Below are positions 1 through 8,616 of a DNA stretch of 64,000 nt, piece by piece. The notes under the pieces are model-generated. The model was given only the letters and a program-made list of their open reading frames with translations, did no database searches and was not told the origin of the DNA. A program made the translations under genes and the position numbers. The stretch's first letter is position 1. Every line of letters starts with the position of its first letter. The stretch is from Acidobacteriota bacterium (GTDB lineage Bacteria; Acidobacteriota; Terriglobia; 2-12-FULL-54-10), in NCBI GenBank assembly GCA_016191085.1, contig JACPPJ010000038.1, positions 1 to 64,000 of the forward strand, written 5' to 3'.

Positions 1-98
1 ACGCAAAACCGTTCCGCCAACTCTCGCAGGCTCCCTACCTTCCGGTCGTACGCCTCCAATATCTTCCGCCGCAAATCGTCCGAGTACGCCTTCGCCAT
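1..98 (-). CDS. IS630-type transposase, 5' end only (cut by window edge)
   Basis: The reverse strand opens with ATG at 98 and reads MAKAYSDDLRRKILEAYDRK followed by VGSLRELAERFCV up to the edge. This is the typical start of IS630-family transposases, an N-terminal helix-turn-helix that binds the element's terminal repeats before the DDE catalytic domain. Only about 32 codons are visible, so the catalytic domain, the far inverted repeat and the TA target duplication lie outside the window and intactness cannot be judged. The family call rests on recognising this N-terminal pattern. Confidence 0.7.
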   Translation of the reverse strand, partial: MAKAYSDDLRRKILEAYDRKVGSLRELAERFC

Positions 99-157
99 GG
101 TGTTCTTGGTTCGCCAGAGCAACTCGTTTCATAGTATACACAATCGGGAGAAATGCT

Positions 158-1231
158 CTAGTGGTGTATTCGTTCAGTTGCTCGCTCTTCGCAGACGGGC
201 TCTCGCCTCGCTCTAAACTGACGGTATATGATGCGGCCGATAGCGAGAACGGGGACCGATAGAAAACTGCCCGCGATTCCCGCAAGCTCGCCACCCGCCA
301 TCACACCAAATATAACCAGCAGGGGCGGCAACTGCATCCCCGCACTCATCAGATACGGTTGCAATCCATAGTCCTGCAACAGCCGGTACACGATCAGGAA
401 GATCACGATCCAAAGTAAGTGACCGGAGCCACTGAGCGCTTGCACCAGCAAAATGACAGCCGCCGCGGTCATCGGCCCCAGCATGGGAATAAACTCCAAG
501 GGAGCTGCAATGGCGCCCAGCAAAACGGCGTATGGCGCGCCGATAGACAACAGGAACAGGCTGTACACCACGAGCGTGATAAGCGCCAATATAACCAGGG
601 CTCGCATATATTGGGCGAGCAACACATGAGTGTCGGCGAGAATAGCAGCAGCAGTTTGCTGGTAGGAGCTCTCGGCTACGAATGCCAACACTCCGTTCAG
701 GATTTTGCGTCCGTCCTTGAGGAAGATAAAACTCATGATCGGCACAATCACAATGAACAGGACCACCTCGGCGTGCGTCAGCACCCCCACAGCCGCCTTC
801 GGCAGCAAGGCTTTCAGTTGCTCGGAATGCGACTTGATCTGATCCCGCGCGATCGCGAGCGCCCTCTGCTTAACATTGCCAAAATGATCGGACGGGTCGG
901 TGGGCGGCGGGCTTTCGATTTTGGATAAGATCTCGGGAAGCTTCTTGATCAGCGCATTCGCCTCTGATGTCGCACGGGTGCCGACAACGATCCCGCCCAC
1001 GATCAGAGATACGACCAGGAACAGATACACGATAGCCAATGCCGGAATCTTGGACCGGCCTGGCAGCCTGCGGTCAAAAAAGTTAACCAGTGGTGACAGC
1101 AGATACGCGAACAGGATCGCGATGACGAACACCAGAATGGTGGTCCGAGCTAGATAGAGTAGGGCCGGTAGCAGGATGATCGAGATGGCGGTCCAGGTGT
1201 ACCTCGCGGCACGGGAATCTAACCCAAGCAC
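158..1231 (-). CDS. AI-2E family transporter / PerM-type membrane protein
   Basis: A 357-residue polytopic inner-membrane protein of the AI-2E transporter (UPF0118, YdiK/PerM/TqsA) family. It has two or three N-terminal membrane spans (about residues 15-85), a soluble stretch (about 85-150), then further spans from about 155 to 335. A conserved-looking 'LEFIPMLGPM' segment sits in the C-terminal half, as in this family. Members have been linked to autoinducer-2 export or to sodium/proton exchange, and the substrate here cannot be read from sequence. The length matches the family (330-370). It is transcribed toward the partial transposase, away from the polyphosphate genes. Confidence 0.88.
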   Translation of the reverse strand: MLGLDSRAARYTWTAISIILLPALLYLARTTILVFVIAILFAYLLSPLVNFFDRRLPGRSKIPALAIVYLFLVVSLIVGGIVVGTRATSEANALIKKLPEILSKIESPPPTDPSDHFGNVKQRALAIARDQIKSHSEQLKALLPKAAVGVLTHAEVVLFIVIVPIMSFIFLKDGRKILNGVLAFVAESSYQQTAAAILADTHVLLAQYMRALVILALITLVVYSLFLLSIGAPYAVLLGAIAAPLEFIPMLGPMTAAAVILLVQALSGSGHLLWIVIFLIVYRLLQDYGLQPYLMSAGMQLPPLLVIFGVMAGGELAGIAGSFLSVPVLAIGRIIYRQFRARREPVCEERATERIHH

Positions 1232-1440
1232 AGCAGGTTTGCCCCTTCAGTCTGACGTCGAAAAGACAACCGGAGATCAAGAGTTGGCCAATCGAGCTTT
1301 ATAGGTGGATGCCAGCCACAGCGTGCGAAGTTGTAGTGTCCTCGCGGATGGTGGTTTGCCGTGTTGTTCACCGCTTCATTATAGATGCATATTTTGCGCC
1401 GAACCAGCCGCTCTCTTATAGTGATGCGGGCGGTTGCGCG

Positions 1441-1467
1441 TTGAGCACGCGAGTATTCTGCTATATT
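1441..1467 (+). promoter_or_regulatory. candidate sigma-70 promoter for the ppx-like gene
   Basis: TTGAGC at 1441-1446 and TATATT at 1462-1467 resemble -35 and -10 boxes. The 15-base spacer is shorter than ideal. The site is about 50 bases upstream of the phosphatase start, in a 288-base stretch (1232-1519) between divergent genes where I see nothing else. Confidence 0.35.
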
Positions 1468-1519
1468 AGAGAGCCTCGACGGCCTTGATGCACCGAATCC
1501 CGGCCGGAGGTCCTCCGAA

Positions 1520-3055
1520 TTGCCTGTACGTATCAATCTTGCCGCTATTGATGGGGGTTCGAATGCTATTCGCCTCGTCATTGCGCGCGCCGAACCACCT
1601 CGGAAAATTATGATCCTTGAAGCAGAGCGTTATGCTCTGCGACTGGGGCGCCACGTCTTTTTTGATCATCAATTTGACGCTCCAACCATCACAAAAGCGG
1701 TAAAAGCGTTCAAGCACTTCCGCTCGCTGATGGATTTGTACGACGTTCAGACCTATCGCGCCGTAGCCACCAGCGCCACGCGTGAGGCGCGCAATCAGCG
1801 GCAATTCATAGATGAAATCTACAAGGCGAGCAGGATCCGGCTGGAAGTGATTGACCCCGCCGAGGAGGCCCGCCTGGTTCGCTGTGCAGTCAAAGCCTCG
1901 GCTGCCGGCAAGCTGTCGCCGCGGTGGATCGCGGATTTGGGAGGCGGAAGCCTGGAGATTAGCCGGCTACAGTCCGGCGTCTTACAGGAAAGCATCGCGC
2001 TGCCATTCGGTACCGTGCGCATCATGGAGACCTTCGGCATCTCCGATGTAATCGCGCCAGAACAGATCCAACTCCTGAGGAGCTATGCGCGATCGCTGCT
2101 GCGTCGTTTTCTGCAACGGCGAGATGCGCGCCAGAATGACTTCGCGGTCACATGCGGCGGGAACGCGGAAGCTCTTGCGCTCATCGCGAATGCCACATCA
2201 CACGGCCGTATGAAAACCGTTGATGCGGAAACGCTCCGGCATCTCTCGCGAAGTCTGTGCGCGCTTACAATCAAAGAACGTATGCGGACCTTTCACATTC
2301 GCAAAGACCGCGCCGAAGTCATCGGAATCGCGGCTGTCATATTGGAGACAGTTGCGCAGGCGCTCGGATGGCAGAAGCTGCTGGTTCCCGGCGTGGGGGT
2401 TCGCGAAGGCATACTGGCGGACTTGGTCCGCTCGTTGTCGAAAACCAATCGGGCCAGGCAGGCGCGCGCGCATGCCGAGTACCTGCGCGAATCTGCTCGC
2501 CGCTTCGCGGCAAAGTTGATGCCGGACAATCGCCACGCAGAGAAAGTAGCGGAACTAGCCGTGTCGATTTTCGACCAGCTTCAGCCGGTCCACAAACTGG
2601 GTTCGCACAGCCGACTGACGCTGGAGCTCGCGGCGCTGCTACACGACCTCGGTCACGCCGTTGACCTCCGGTCGCAGGAGCGGCACAGCGAATATCTGGT
2701 ACGGCATGGAGACATTCCAGGGCTCGAACCCAGCCGCCGGAATATCATGGCGCACCTCATCCGCTGGCACGGCGACGCGGATGGACTGCCTAGCGCCAGA
2801 ACTATGCAGGCGCTTTCGCGAAAGCAGCAACAGCACGTTCAAATCCTGCTTGCAGTATTGCGCATTGCTGGCGCGCTCGACTGGGATCGCACACAGGCGG
2901 TAACGCGCGTGCGCATTCGCTGCAATCGCAAATTGGCGCGATTCGACGTCCGCGCCCGGCGCGACTGCAGCGTAAATCTCTGGACTGCGCAACGCCGAGC
3001 CGTCCTGTTCGAGACTGTCTTTGATCGCAAGACGAGCTTTGTACAGGTCCGCTAG
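1520..3055 (+). CDS. ppx: Ppx/GppA-type phosphatase with C-terminal HD domain
   Basis: A 511-residue exopolyphosphatase / pppGpp phosphatase of the actin-like ASKHA fold. The first phosphate loop is IDGGSNAIRL near residue 10, where most relatives have D-[ILV]-GSNS. The second is ADLGGGSLEIS at about residues 139-149. A C-terminal HD-type domain (about 320-500) contains ALLHDLGHAVD, as in long Ppx proteins. The family removes terminal phosphate from polyphosphate or converts pppGpp to ppGpp. The start is TTG with a GGAGG sequence at 1506-1510. It lies 71 bases before ppk on the same strand, so the pair probably sets the polyphosphate level. Whether it prefers polyphosphate or pppGpp cannot be told from sequence. 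Confidence 0.88.
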   Translation: MPVRINLAAIDGGSNAIRLVIARAEPPRKIMILEAERYALRLGRHVFFDHQFDAPTITKAVKAFKHFRSLMDLYDVQTYRAVATSATREARNQRQFIDEIYKASRIRLEVIDPAEEARLVRCAVKASAAGKLSPRWIADLGGGSLEISRLQSGVLQESIALPFGTVRIMETFGISDVIAPEQIQLLRSYARSLLRRFLQRRDARQNDFAVTCGGNAEALALIANATSHGRMKTVDAETLRHLSRSLCALTIKERMRTFHIRKDRAEVIGIAAVILETVAQALGWQKLLVPGVGVREGILADLVRSLSKTNRARQARAHAEYLRESARRFAAKLMPDNRHAEKVAELAVSIFDQLQPVHKLGSHSRLTLELAALLHDLGHAVDLRSQERHSEYLVRHGDIPGLEPSRRNIMAHLIRWHGDADGLPSARTMQALSRKQQQHVQILLAVLRIAGALDWDRTQAVTRVRIRCNRKLARFDVRARRDCSVNLWTAQRRAVLFETVFDRKTSFVQVR

Positions 3056-3126
3056 CGGTGCTTTCGCCGCATGTTCGCTAGCGTGCTCACCTGCATTGCA
3101 CTCTGTAGTAGAATGAAAAAAGGTAT

Positions 3127-5370
3127 ATGCAGCCATCGAAGCAGCCGCTGCCCGCCCAGCCGTCCGAGCCTTCGGCCGCGCGCAGCCTGGAAACTGTAGC
3201 TGCGACTTCGATTCAGAACCTGAACTCTCCTGATCTTTACTTCAACCGCGAACTGAGCCTGCTGCAATTTCAAAAAAGAGTGCTGCAGGAAGGGCAAGAC
3301 CCCGCCAACCCGCTCCTTGAGCGAGTGAAGTTTCTTTCCATTCTGGGGTCCAACATAGATGAGTTTTTCATGGTGCGCGTCGCGGGCCTGCTCAAGCAGG
3401 TCGCCAGCGGCTCAACAGAAGTAGGCATTGACGGTCGTTCTGCAATGGTGCAGCTTGCCATGATCCGGCAGGAAGTACGGCGCCTCTCCGAAGAGGCCCA
3501 GGCGTTCTTTCGCGACGACCTTCTTCCGGCGCTGGAGTGCGAAGGGATTCGCGTTCGCGACTATTCTTCATTGAACCGCGAAGAACGCGCTGCCGCCAAT
3601 GAGTATTTCCAGAAGAACGTGTTTCCGGTACTTACCCCTCTGGCATTCGATCCCAGCAGGCCTTTTCCGCACATATCGAGCCGCAGTTTGAACCTTGCGG
3701 TCGTAGTAGCGGACAGCCAGGGAATAGAACACTTCGCACGCGTCAAAGTGCCTGACACACTCGCGCAGCTTGTTCCTCTGGTGCCATTGACGCAACCCAT
3801 CGACTCACCCGGCTCGCCGCGACGTGAAGTGTCCTTTGTTTGGCTTGAGCAGTTGATCGCGGCTAACCTTGAACTGCTGTTCTCCGGTCTCGAGATCGTG
3901 GAATCGCATCCCTTCCGCGTGACACGCGATGCTGAGGTTCCCATTCAGGAACTGGAGAGCGGCGACTTGCTGGAGACGGTGGAAGAGGCGCTGCGCCAGC
4001 GGAGGTTCGCGTCCGCCGTGCGCCTGCAAGTGGGCGTGAACATGCCGGACAAGATTCTGGACGTGCTCACCGTGAACCTGGCGCTCGACCCACAAGACGT
4101 TTACCGCATCAACGGCCCCATCGGTTTGACGCGGTTGATCGAACTGCACTCGCTGGACCGGCCCGACCTGAAGGACAAACCATTGATACCTCACATACCG
4201 GCAAACCTCGCCGCCGGCGACGAAGACATCTTCGCACGCATTCGCAAAGAGGATGTGTTGCTGCATCACCCCTTCGAATCGTTTCAACCCGTGGTGGACT
4301 TCCTGAACAAGGCGGCGCACGATCCGGATGTCCTCGCCATCAAAATGACGCTGTATCGCGTCGGGCGCAACTCTCCGATCGTCGCCGCGCTGCTGGAGGC
4401 CATCGAAAACGGCAAACAAGTCGCGGTGCTGCTCGAACTCAAAGCTCGCTTCGACGAAGAAAGCAACATTGAGTGGGCGCGCATGCTGGAAGACGCCGGC
4501 GTACATGTGGTGTACGGGATGGTCGGATTCAAGGTTCATTCGAAGATCGCACTGATTGTCCGGCGCGAGGGCAGTCTAATTCGCCGCTACGTGCACTTGG
4601 GTACGGGCAATTACAATCCAATGACCGCGCGCGTCTACACGGATTTCGGCTTGCTGACCTGCAACGATGACATCGCAGAGGATACGACTCATTTCTTCAA
4701 CGCCCTTACTGGATATTCATCTTATAAACGGCAGTACCGCAAGCTGTTGGTTGCGCCCATTAACCTGCGCCAACGCCTGGAAGAGCTCATCTTGAGAGAG
4801 GTTGCTCTGCAGCAGGCCGGAAACGAAGGGCGGGTGATCCTCAAGATGAATGCACTTGAAGATCCGCAGATGATTCAACTGCTATACCGCGCATCACAGG
4901 CGGGAGTGAAGATTGATCTATTAGTTCGCGGGCTGTGCAGCTTGCGGCCGGGAATTCCGGGCGTCAGTGAGAACATCCGCGTGACAAGCATTGTCGGCCG
5001 CTTCCTGGAACACAGCCGCGTGTTTTACTTCCGCAATGGCGGGGCCGAGGAGGTTTATCTCGGCAGCGCGGATTTGATGCGGCGCAATCTCAACCATCGT
5101 ATCGAAATCGCCTTCCCGATCGAGAACCCCAAGCTCGTACGCCGTTTGAGCAATACATTGTCAATTTACCTGCAAGACGAAGCTAAAGCGCGTCACCTGC
5201 AGAGCGACGGCACGTACGTGAGAGCAAACGCCAAGACACCTTTTCGGGACAGCCAGCTCTGGTTGATGTCGCATCAGGAAGATCTCCTCAAGATTGCCAA
5301 GCGCCCGCTGAGCCTAGGGCCGCGACGTCCAGCCAAAAACGGCACATCAGATCTACATGGAAGGACGTAA
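3127..5370 (+). CDS. ppk: polyphosphate kinase 1
   Basis: A 747-residue Ppk1, which reversibly transfers the ATP gamma-phosphate onto polyphosphate. The usual four-part layout is present: N-terminal helical domain (about 35-140, starting DLYFNRELSLLQFQ), head domain, and two phospholipase-D-like catalytic domains. The autophosphorylated histidine is expected at His471 in KVHSK, with HLGTGNYNP just after. The second catalytic histidine is expected at His629 in LEHSRVFYF. About 30 poorly conserved, Pro/Ala-rich residues precede the conserved part. ATG follows an AAAGG sequence. It probably shares a transcript with the upstream phosphatase. Length and motifs fit the family, with no sign of damage. 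Confidence 0.97.
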   Translation: MQPSKQPLPAQPSEPSAARSLETVAATSIQNLNSPDLYFNRELSLLQFQKRVLQEGQDPANPLLERVKFLSILGSNIDEFFMVRVAGLLKQVASGSTEVGIDGRSAMVQLAMIRQEVRRLSEEAQAFFRDDLLPALECEGIRVRDYSSLNREERAAANEYFQKNVFPVLTPLAFDPSRPFPHISSRSLNLAVVVADSQGIEHFARVKVPDTLAQLVPLVPLTQPIDSPGSPRREVSFVWLEQLIAANLELLFSGLEIVESHPFRVTRDAEVPIQELESGDLLETVEEALRQRRFASAVRLQVGVNMPDKILDVLTVNLALDPQDVYRINGPIGLTRLIELHSLDRPDLKDKPLIPHIPANLAAGDEDIFARIRKEDVLLHHPFESFQPVVDFLNKAAHDPDVLAIKMTLYRVGRNSPIVAALLEAIENGKQVAVLLELKARFDEESNIEWARMLEDAGVHVVYGMVGFKVHSKIALIVRREGSLIRRYVHLGTGNYNPMTARVYTDFGLLTCNDDIAEDTTHFFNALTGYSSYKRQYRKLLVAPINLRQRLEELILREVALQQAGNEGRVILKMNALEDPQMIQLLYRASQAGVKIDLLVRGLCSLRPGIPGVSENIRVTSIVGRFLEHSRVFYFRNGGAEEVYLGSADLMRRNLNHRIEIAFPIENPKLVRRLSNTLSIYLQDEAKARHLQSDGTYVRANAKTPFRDSQLWLMSHQEDLLKIAKRPLSLGPRRPAKNGTSDLHGRT

Positions 5371-5371
5371 C

Positions 5372-5388
5372 GCCAGCGTCCCGCTGGC
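5372..5388 (+). terminator. hairpin immediately after ppk stop
   Basis: A perfect 7-bp stem (GCCAGCG / CGCTGGC) with a 3-base loop starts 2 bases after the ppk stop codon. There is no clear T-run after it, so it may stabilise the 3' end rather than act as a strong intrinsic terminator. Confidence 0.45.
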
Positions 5389-5558
5389 CTGAGGAGCCGC
5401 CTGTATCGAGCGTGGCGAGAAATCTGCCTCTTGTCACGACATCGGAAGTAAAGCAGACCCCCCACCCGGTAAAAAGCGCGCGGACTTCAGCATGACATCA
5501 TTATTCGGATTTCAGCGACCTGGGAAGTCCTTGTCTGGTTGAGGGCAACCGTCGCAGG

Positions 5559-5582
5559 GGGACGGGCCAGGAGGCCCGTCCC
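5559..5582. repeat. GC-rich palindrome, copy 1 of an interspersed family
   Basis: A 10-bp perfect stem GGGACGGGCC / GGCCCGTCCC with a 4-base loop AGGA. It lies between the convergent ppk gene and the DUF2382 remnant. Similar palindromes with the same ACGGGCC core occur at 8420-8439 and 11919-11942, always near gene 3' ends. Confidence 0.7.
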
Positions 5583-5600
5583 TATTGGCTTTGAACCAAT

Positions 5601-6152
5601 TTACGCAGCCTTCCTGCCCCGGACGCGATCCCAGCCGTAGCGGATGGAGTCTTTGAACTTTCTCCCAGGGACCAATCCGGCGCGCTTCCCAGTCGCGGCG
5701 CACTTCCGGTTCGATCGTGGTCCAATCGCGATTGCGATACCGTTCATCCAGTGCGCAGGTGCTGCCATATTGGTACGCGGGCTGATAGTTCTCGTATTTG
5801 TAGCCTTGTCCGGCGTATCTTGTTTCGAAGTCTCTGCGGAATTCATTGTCGTACTCTCCCACTCTGGAGGCGCCCACTGGTGTAACTTCGACATCCTGCC
5901 TGCGAACGGTGTCGCGGACCTTTTGCTCGCGCTCAGAGACATCTTTATGCGCGGAGACTTCCTCGACAACTCGCGTTGTCTTGGAGATCAATGATCTCTT
6001 CGTGCTCCTCAACGGTCTTATGAATTCGTACGCTAAACTTTCTGCGCGCCGGCATGTACTTCCTCGGCATACACGGGGACCACTGTTTTTTGAGTGTTCA
6101 CAGGGCCTGTCTTCACCGGCTCTGCAACCGGGTTGACCTTTTGCGGATTCAT
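5601..6152 (-). pseudogene. decayed DUF2382 (YsnF/AvaK-type) stress protein gene
   Basis: Fragments of one gene lie in three reading frames. It starts at ATG 6152 after a GGAGG-type site and reads MNPQKVNPVAEPVKTG... to a TAG near 6035. The next frame gives SVRIHKTVEEHEEIIDL, a DUF2382 motif. A third frame gives TTRVVEEVSAHKDVSERE and VRDTVRRQDVEV, then a tail with FRRDFETRYAG and RDWEARRIGPWEK. The expected ending KFKDSIRYGWDRVRG appears only after another shift near 5660, where one A too many is present. The middle of the DUF2382 region is also missing. Family members are found with desiccation and general-stress genes. No full-length product is possible without several corrections. Confidence 0.75.
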
Positions 6153-6214
6153 GGATTTCCTCCGAATGGCACGTCACAAGCTGTGCTCAGGTTATAGAGT
6201 TGGCGCCGAACAAC

Positions 6215-6349
6215 TCATCGCGCGCCAAACTTCCAGTACGCAAGAAGACTGATCAGTACGAGCGCGACAATAATCAGCACCAGCCGCAGTATTCGAGGGC
6301 GGTCGGCAGATGCCGGACGGTCATACACGCCACCTCTTCGCGCCCACAC
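6215..6349 (-). CDS. small predicted single-span membrane protein
   Basis: An open frame of 44 codons from GTG at 6349 to TGA. It has a charged, Pro/Arg-rich N-terminus (ARRGGVYDRPASADRPR), one strongly hydrophobic segment at about residues 20-38 (ILRLVLIIVALVLISLLAY), then KFGAR. The topology is cytoplasmic N-terminus followed by one span. A second possible start is GTG at codon 8. Only a weak AAGG lies upstream. It sits between two minus-strand envelope/stress genes. I do not recognise the family. The positive-inside pattern argues for a real peptide, but nothing else supports it. Confidence 0.4.
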   Translation of the reverse strand: MWARRGGVYDRPASADRPRILRLVLIIVALVLISLLAYWKFGAR

Positions 6350-6393
6350 AAGGAACCCTTTACGTTACAAAACTAGAGGGCTTAATTGTCGAA

Positions 6394-6693
6394 CTATGCT
6401 GCCCGGCGTGTCGTTTCATCCTCGGATGCCGTGGTTCTGCGTCGTCCTCTGATAGCGTTATAGATCGCCAGCAGCACAACAGCGCCGAAAATCGCCAGCG
6501 CCAGGCTGGAGATATTAAACCCGCTGACTCCGGTGCTGCCCCACAACACGTTGCCGATCCAGCCTCCCACCACGGCGCCAGCAATTCCGAGCAGCATGGT
6601 AATGATCCAGCCGCCCGGATCGCGGCCGGGCATTATAGCTTTCGCCAGTGCTCCAGCAATCAGACCAAAGAAAATCCAGGCAATCCAACCCAT
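6394..6693 (-). CDS. GlsB/YeaQ/YmgE family stress-associated membrane protein
   Basis: A 99-residue protein beginning MGWIAWIFFGLIAGALAKAI, with a conserved MPGRDPGGWIITMLLGIAGA segment and three predicted membrane spans (about 3-22, 30-50, 60-80). This is the family once called transglycosylase-associated protein. Its members are induced by stress in several bacteria, but no enzyme activity has been established for the family. The C-terminus is short, charged and probably cytoplasmic. ATG follows a GGGAGG-type site. It lies in a minus-strand run with other small stress genes. Confidence 0.9.
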   Translation of the reverse strand: MGWIAWIFFGLIAGALAKAIMPGRDPGGWIITMLLGIAGAVVGGWIGNVLWGSTGVSGFNISSLALAIFGAVVLLAIYNAIRGRRRTTASEDETTRRAA

Positions 6694-7047
6694 AAGGCCT
6701 CCCGTTTAGGCGTGTTATGGCTATTGGATGTAGCGCGATGGCGCAATGACCGCATAGTTGGCGTTGGTATTCGCGGCACAAAAGCATTGGCCGATGTACT
6801 CTGATCTCGCATTGCAACGCTGTTGGCGCGGGATAGTGTCAATGAGTTGTTAACGACGTAAAAACGTTGTAAACAAACGGCCGAATAGACGACTTTTTTC
6901 CATCAGCCGTGTTCGAATCAATTGAAAGCATGTGAACTCGGCTGGGGCGGGACGCAATTCGGCTGAGCCACTCTTAAGCTCGTTTTTCGGAATCGTATCT
7001 ATAGACAGCAGGTTATCTGCTAACTGTGATCGTTTGCAGGAGGAGCC

Positions 7048-8385
7048 GTGAAACAAACGACCCGAAAAAAAACTCTCTGGTTGGCAGTTTTGTGCGCGTT
7101 GTTCGTACCTGTAGTAATTTTTTCGTATCCGGGATCGCCGCCTCCTCCGTCGGCGCGCACTGGCGGATTCGGAGAATCCACGTGCACCGAATGTCATTTT
7201 GGGACAGCACTCAACGCCGGCGGCGGGTCCGTGTCCATCAGCGTACCGGACGGCTATAGCAGCGATGTGACGTACACCATCAGCGTAACTGTTTCCGATC
7301 CCACCGCGCAGCGTTGGGGATTTGAGCTCAGCTCCCGCACTCAGGATGGCAGGCAAGCCGGCACGCTGTCGGCCGGGTCGGACGGCTTTACGCAACTGAT
7401 TCCGAGCGTCGGCGGAATTCAGTACATTGCCCATACATTGGCCGGGACGCGCCCGGGCACGCGCAACTCGGTGACTTTCAGCTTCAATTGGAGAGCGCCT
7501 GACACTTCGTCAGGTCCGGTTGTGTTCAACGCCGCGGGCAACGCCGCGAACAACAACAACACACAATCGGGCGATCACATCTACAACACGGAAGTGACCG
7601 TCGCACCCGCCGCTGCCTCCGGTCCTGCACCTGCCGTGAACGATCTCGGAACAGTTAACAATGCAAGCTTCACGCCCGGATCAACTCCCCTCGCGCCGGG
7701 CACCATTGCCGCCGTTTTTGGAGCCAACCTGAATGACGGTTCGAGCAACGCTTTCTCATCTCTTGACGACGATGGCAAACTGCTCACCACGTTGGGCGGC
7801 GCGAGCGTCACCTTGAACGGCATAGCAGCTCCCATCTTTTCATCGTTCTCTTCACAGCTCAACATACAGATCCCGTTCGAGCTGAGCGGTTCGAGTACGG
7901 CATCCCTCGTGGTGACCCTGAGCGGCCAAAACAGCGCGGCGCAGACTGTACCAATAGGCCCCAGCTCGCCTGGTATCTTTACAATTCCACCGGGCGGCAC
8001 CGGACAGGGAGCCATTCAGATTGCGAATACCACCATCTTTGCTGCACCGACGAACAGTATTTCGGGCGCGCAATCCAGGCCCGCAGCGGCAGGCGAGATC
8101 GTCACGATCTATTGCACCGGCTTAGGAGACGTGACCAACCCGCCGGGTACGGGGAAACTGGCATCCGGCGATCCGTTGTCTACTACTGTCGCTACGCCTC
8201 AAGTGAATATAGGCGGCATTCCAGCGGCAGTGAGTTTCTCCGGCCTTGCGCCTGGGTTTGTCGGGTTATATCAGATCAACGCACAGGTCCCGGCGGGTGT
8301 GGCCACCGGGAGTGCCGTTCCGGTGGTTATCAACATAGACGGAGCCCAAAGCAATACCGTCAACTTAGCTGTCGGCTCACAGTAG
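7048..8385 (+). CDS. secreted protein: reeler-like domain with CxxCH motif plus TIGR03437 C-terminal domain
   Basis: A 445-residue exported protein. The start is GTG with a strong AGGAGG at 7039-7044. The signal peptide is about residues 1-27 (KKTLWLAVLCALFVPVVIFS). The first domain (about 30-190) opens with TGGFGESTCTECHFG and continues as a beta-rich 'choice-of-anchor'/reeler-like domain. CTECH fits a haem-c attachment motif but occurs only once. The rest (about 200-445) is the domain known as TIGR03437, with VNNASFTPG at its start and PGFVGLYQINAQVP near its end. That domain is abundant in Solibacter-type acidobacteria and has no known activity. A structural or cell-surface role is inferred. 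Confidence 0.82.
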   Translation: MKQTTRKKTLWLAVLCALFVPVVIFSYPGSPPPPSARTGGFGESTCTECHFGTALNAGGGSVSISVPDGYSSDVTYTISVTVSDPTAQRWGFELSSRTQDGRQAGTLSAGSDGFTQLIPSVGGIQYIAHTLAGTRPGTRNSVTFSFNWRAPDTSSGPVVFNAAGNAANNNNTQSGDHIYNTEVTVAPAAASGPAPAVNDLGTVNNASFTPGSTPLAPGTIAAVFGANLNDGSSNAFSSLDDDGKLLTTLGGASVTLNGIAAPIFSSFSSQLNIQIPFELSGSSTASLVVTLSGQNSAAQTVPIGPSSPGIFTIPPGGTGQGAIQIANTTIFAAPTNSISGAQSRPAAAGEIVTIYCTGLGDVTNPPGTGKLASGDPLSTTVATPQVNIGGIPAAVSFSGLAPGFVGLYQINAQVPAGVATGSAVPVVINIDGAQSNTVNLAVGSQ

Positions 8386-8414
8386 TGCGCGAGTGAATTT
8401 CACCACAAGTCGGC

Positions 8415-8469
8415 GTAGTGACGGGCCTCCCGGCCCGTCCTTTAGGACGAGGCAGAGCCCCGTCACTAC
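8415..8469. repeat. GC-rich palindrome, copy 2, nested inside an 11-bp inverted repeat
   Basis: The core stem GACGGGCC / GGCCCGTC with loop TCCC spans 8420-8439. An alternative longer pairing joins GTAGTGACGGG (8415-8425) with CCCGTCACTAC (8459-8469). It starts 30 bases after the stop of the preceding gene and could act as its 3' hairpin. The two pairings exclude each other because they share bases 8420-8425. Confidence 0.7.
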
Positions 8470-8616
8470 TCGCCACCCAACCAACTCAGGTATAATCGAT
8501 TATTAGCGATCAGCGATATCTGCTGAGGCCCGCATCCCTTACAGGTCTCTCCCGAACACTGTAGGACGCGCCGCCTTACGTCTCCGACTCAACACCACTT
8601 GCATGAGGATTTCATA

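Noticed and set aside
3805-4539. 244-codon minus-strand frame opposite ppk
   Set aside because: Antisense to the catalytic core of Ppk1. Composition is rich in Val, His and Gln, as expected of a shadow.
5512-6177. A single 221-codon minus-strand gene
   Set aside because: Only the middle of this frame matches the DUF2382 family. The two ends match in other frames, so it is treated as a decayed gene.
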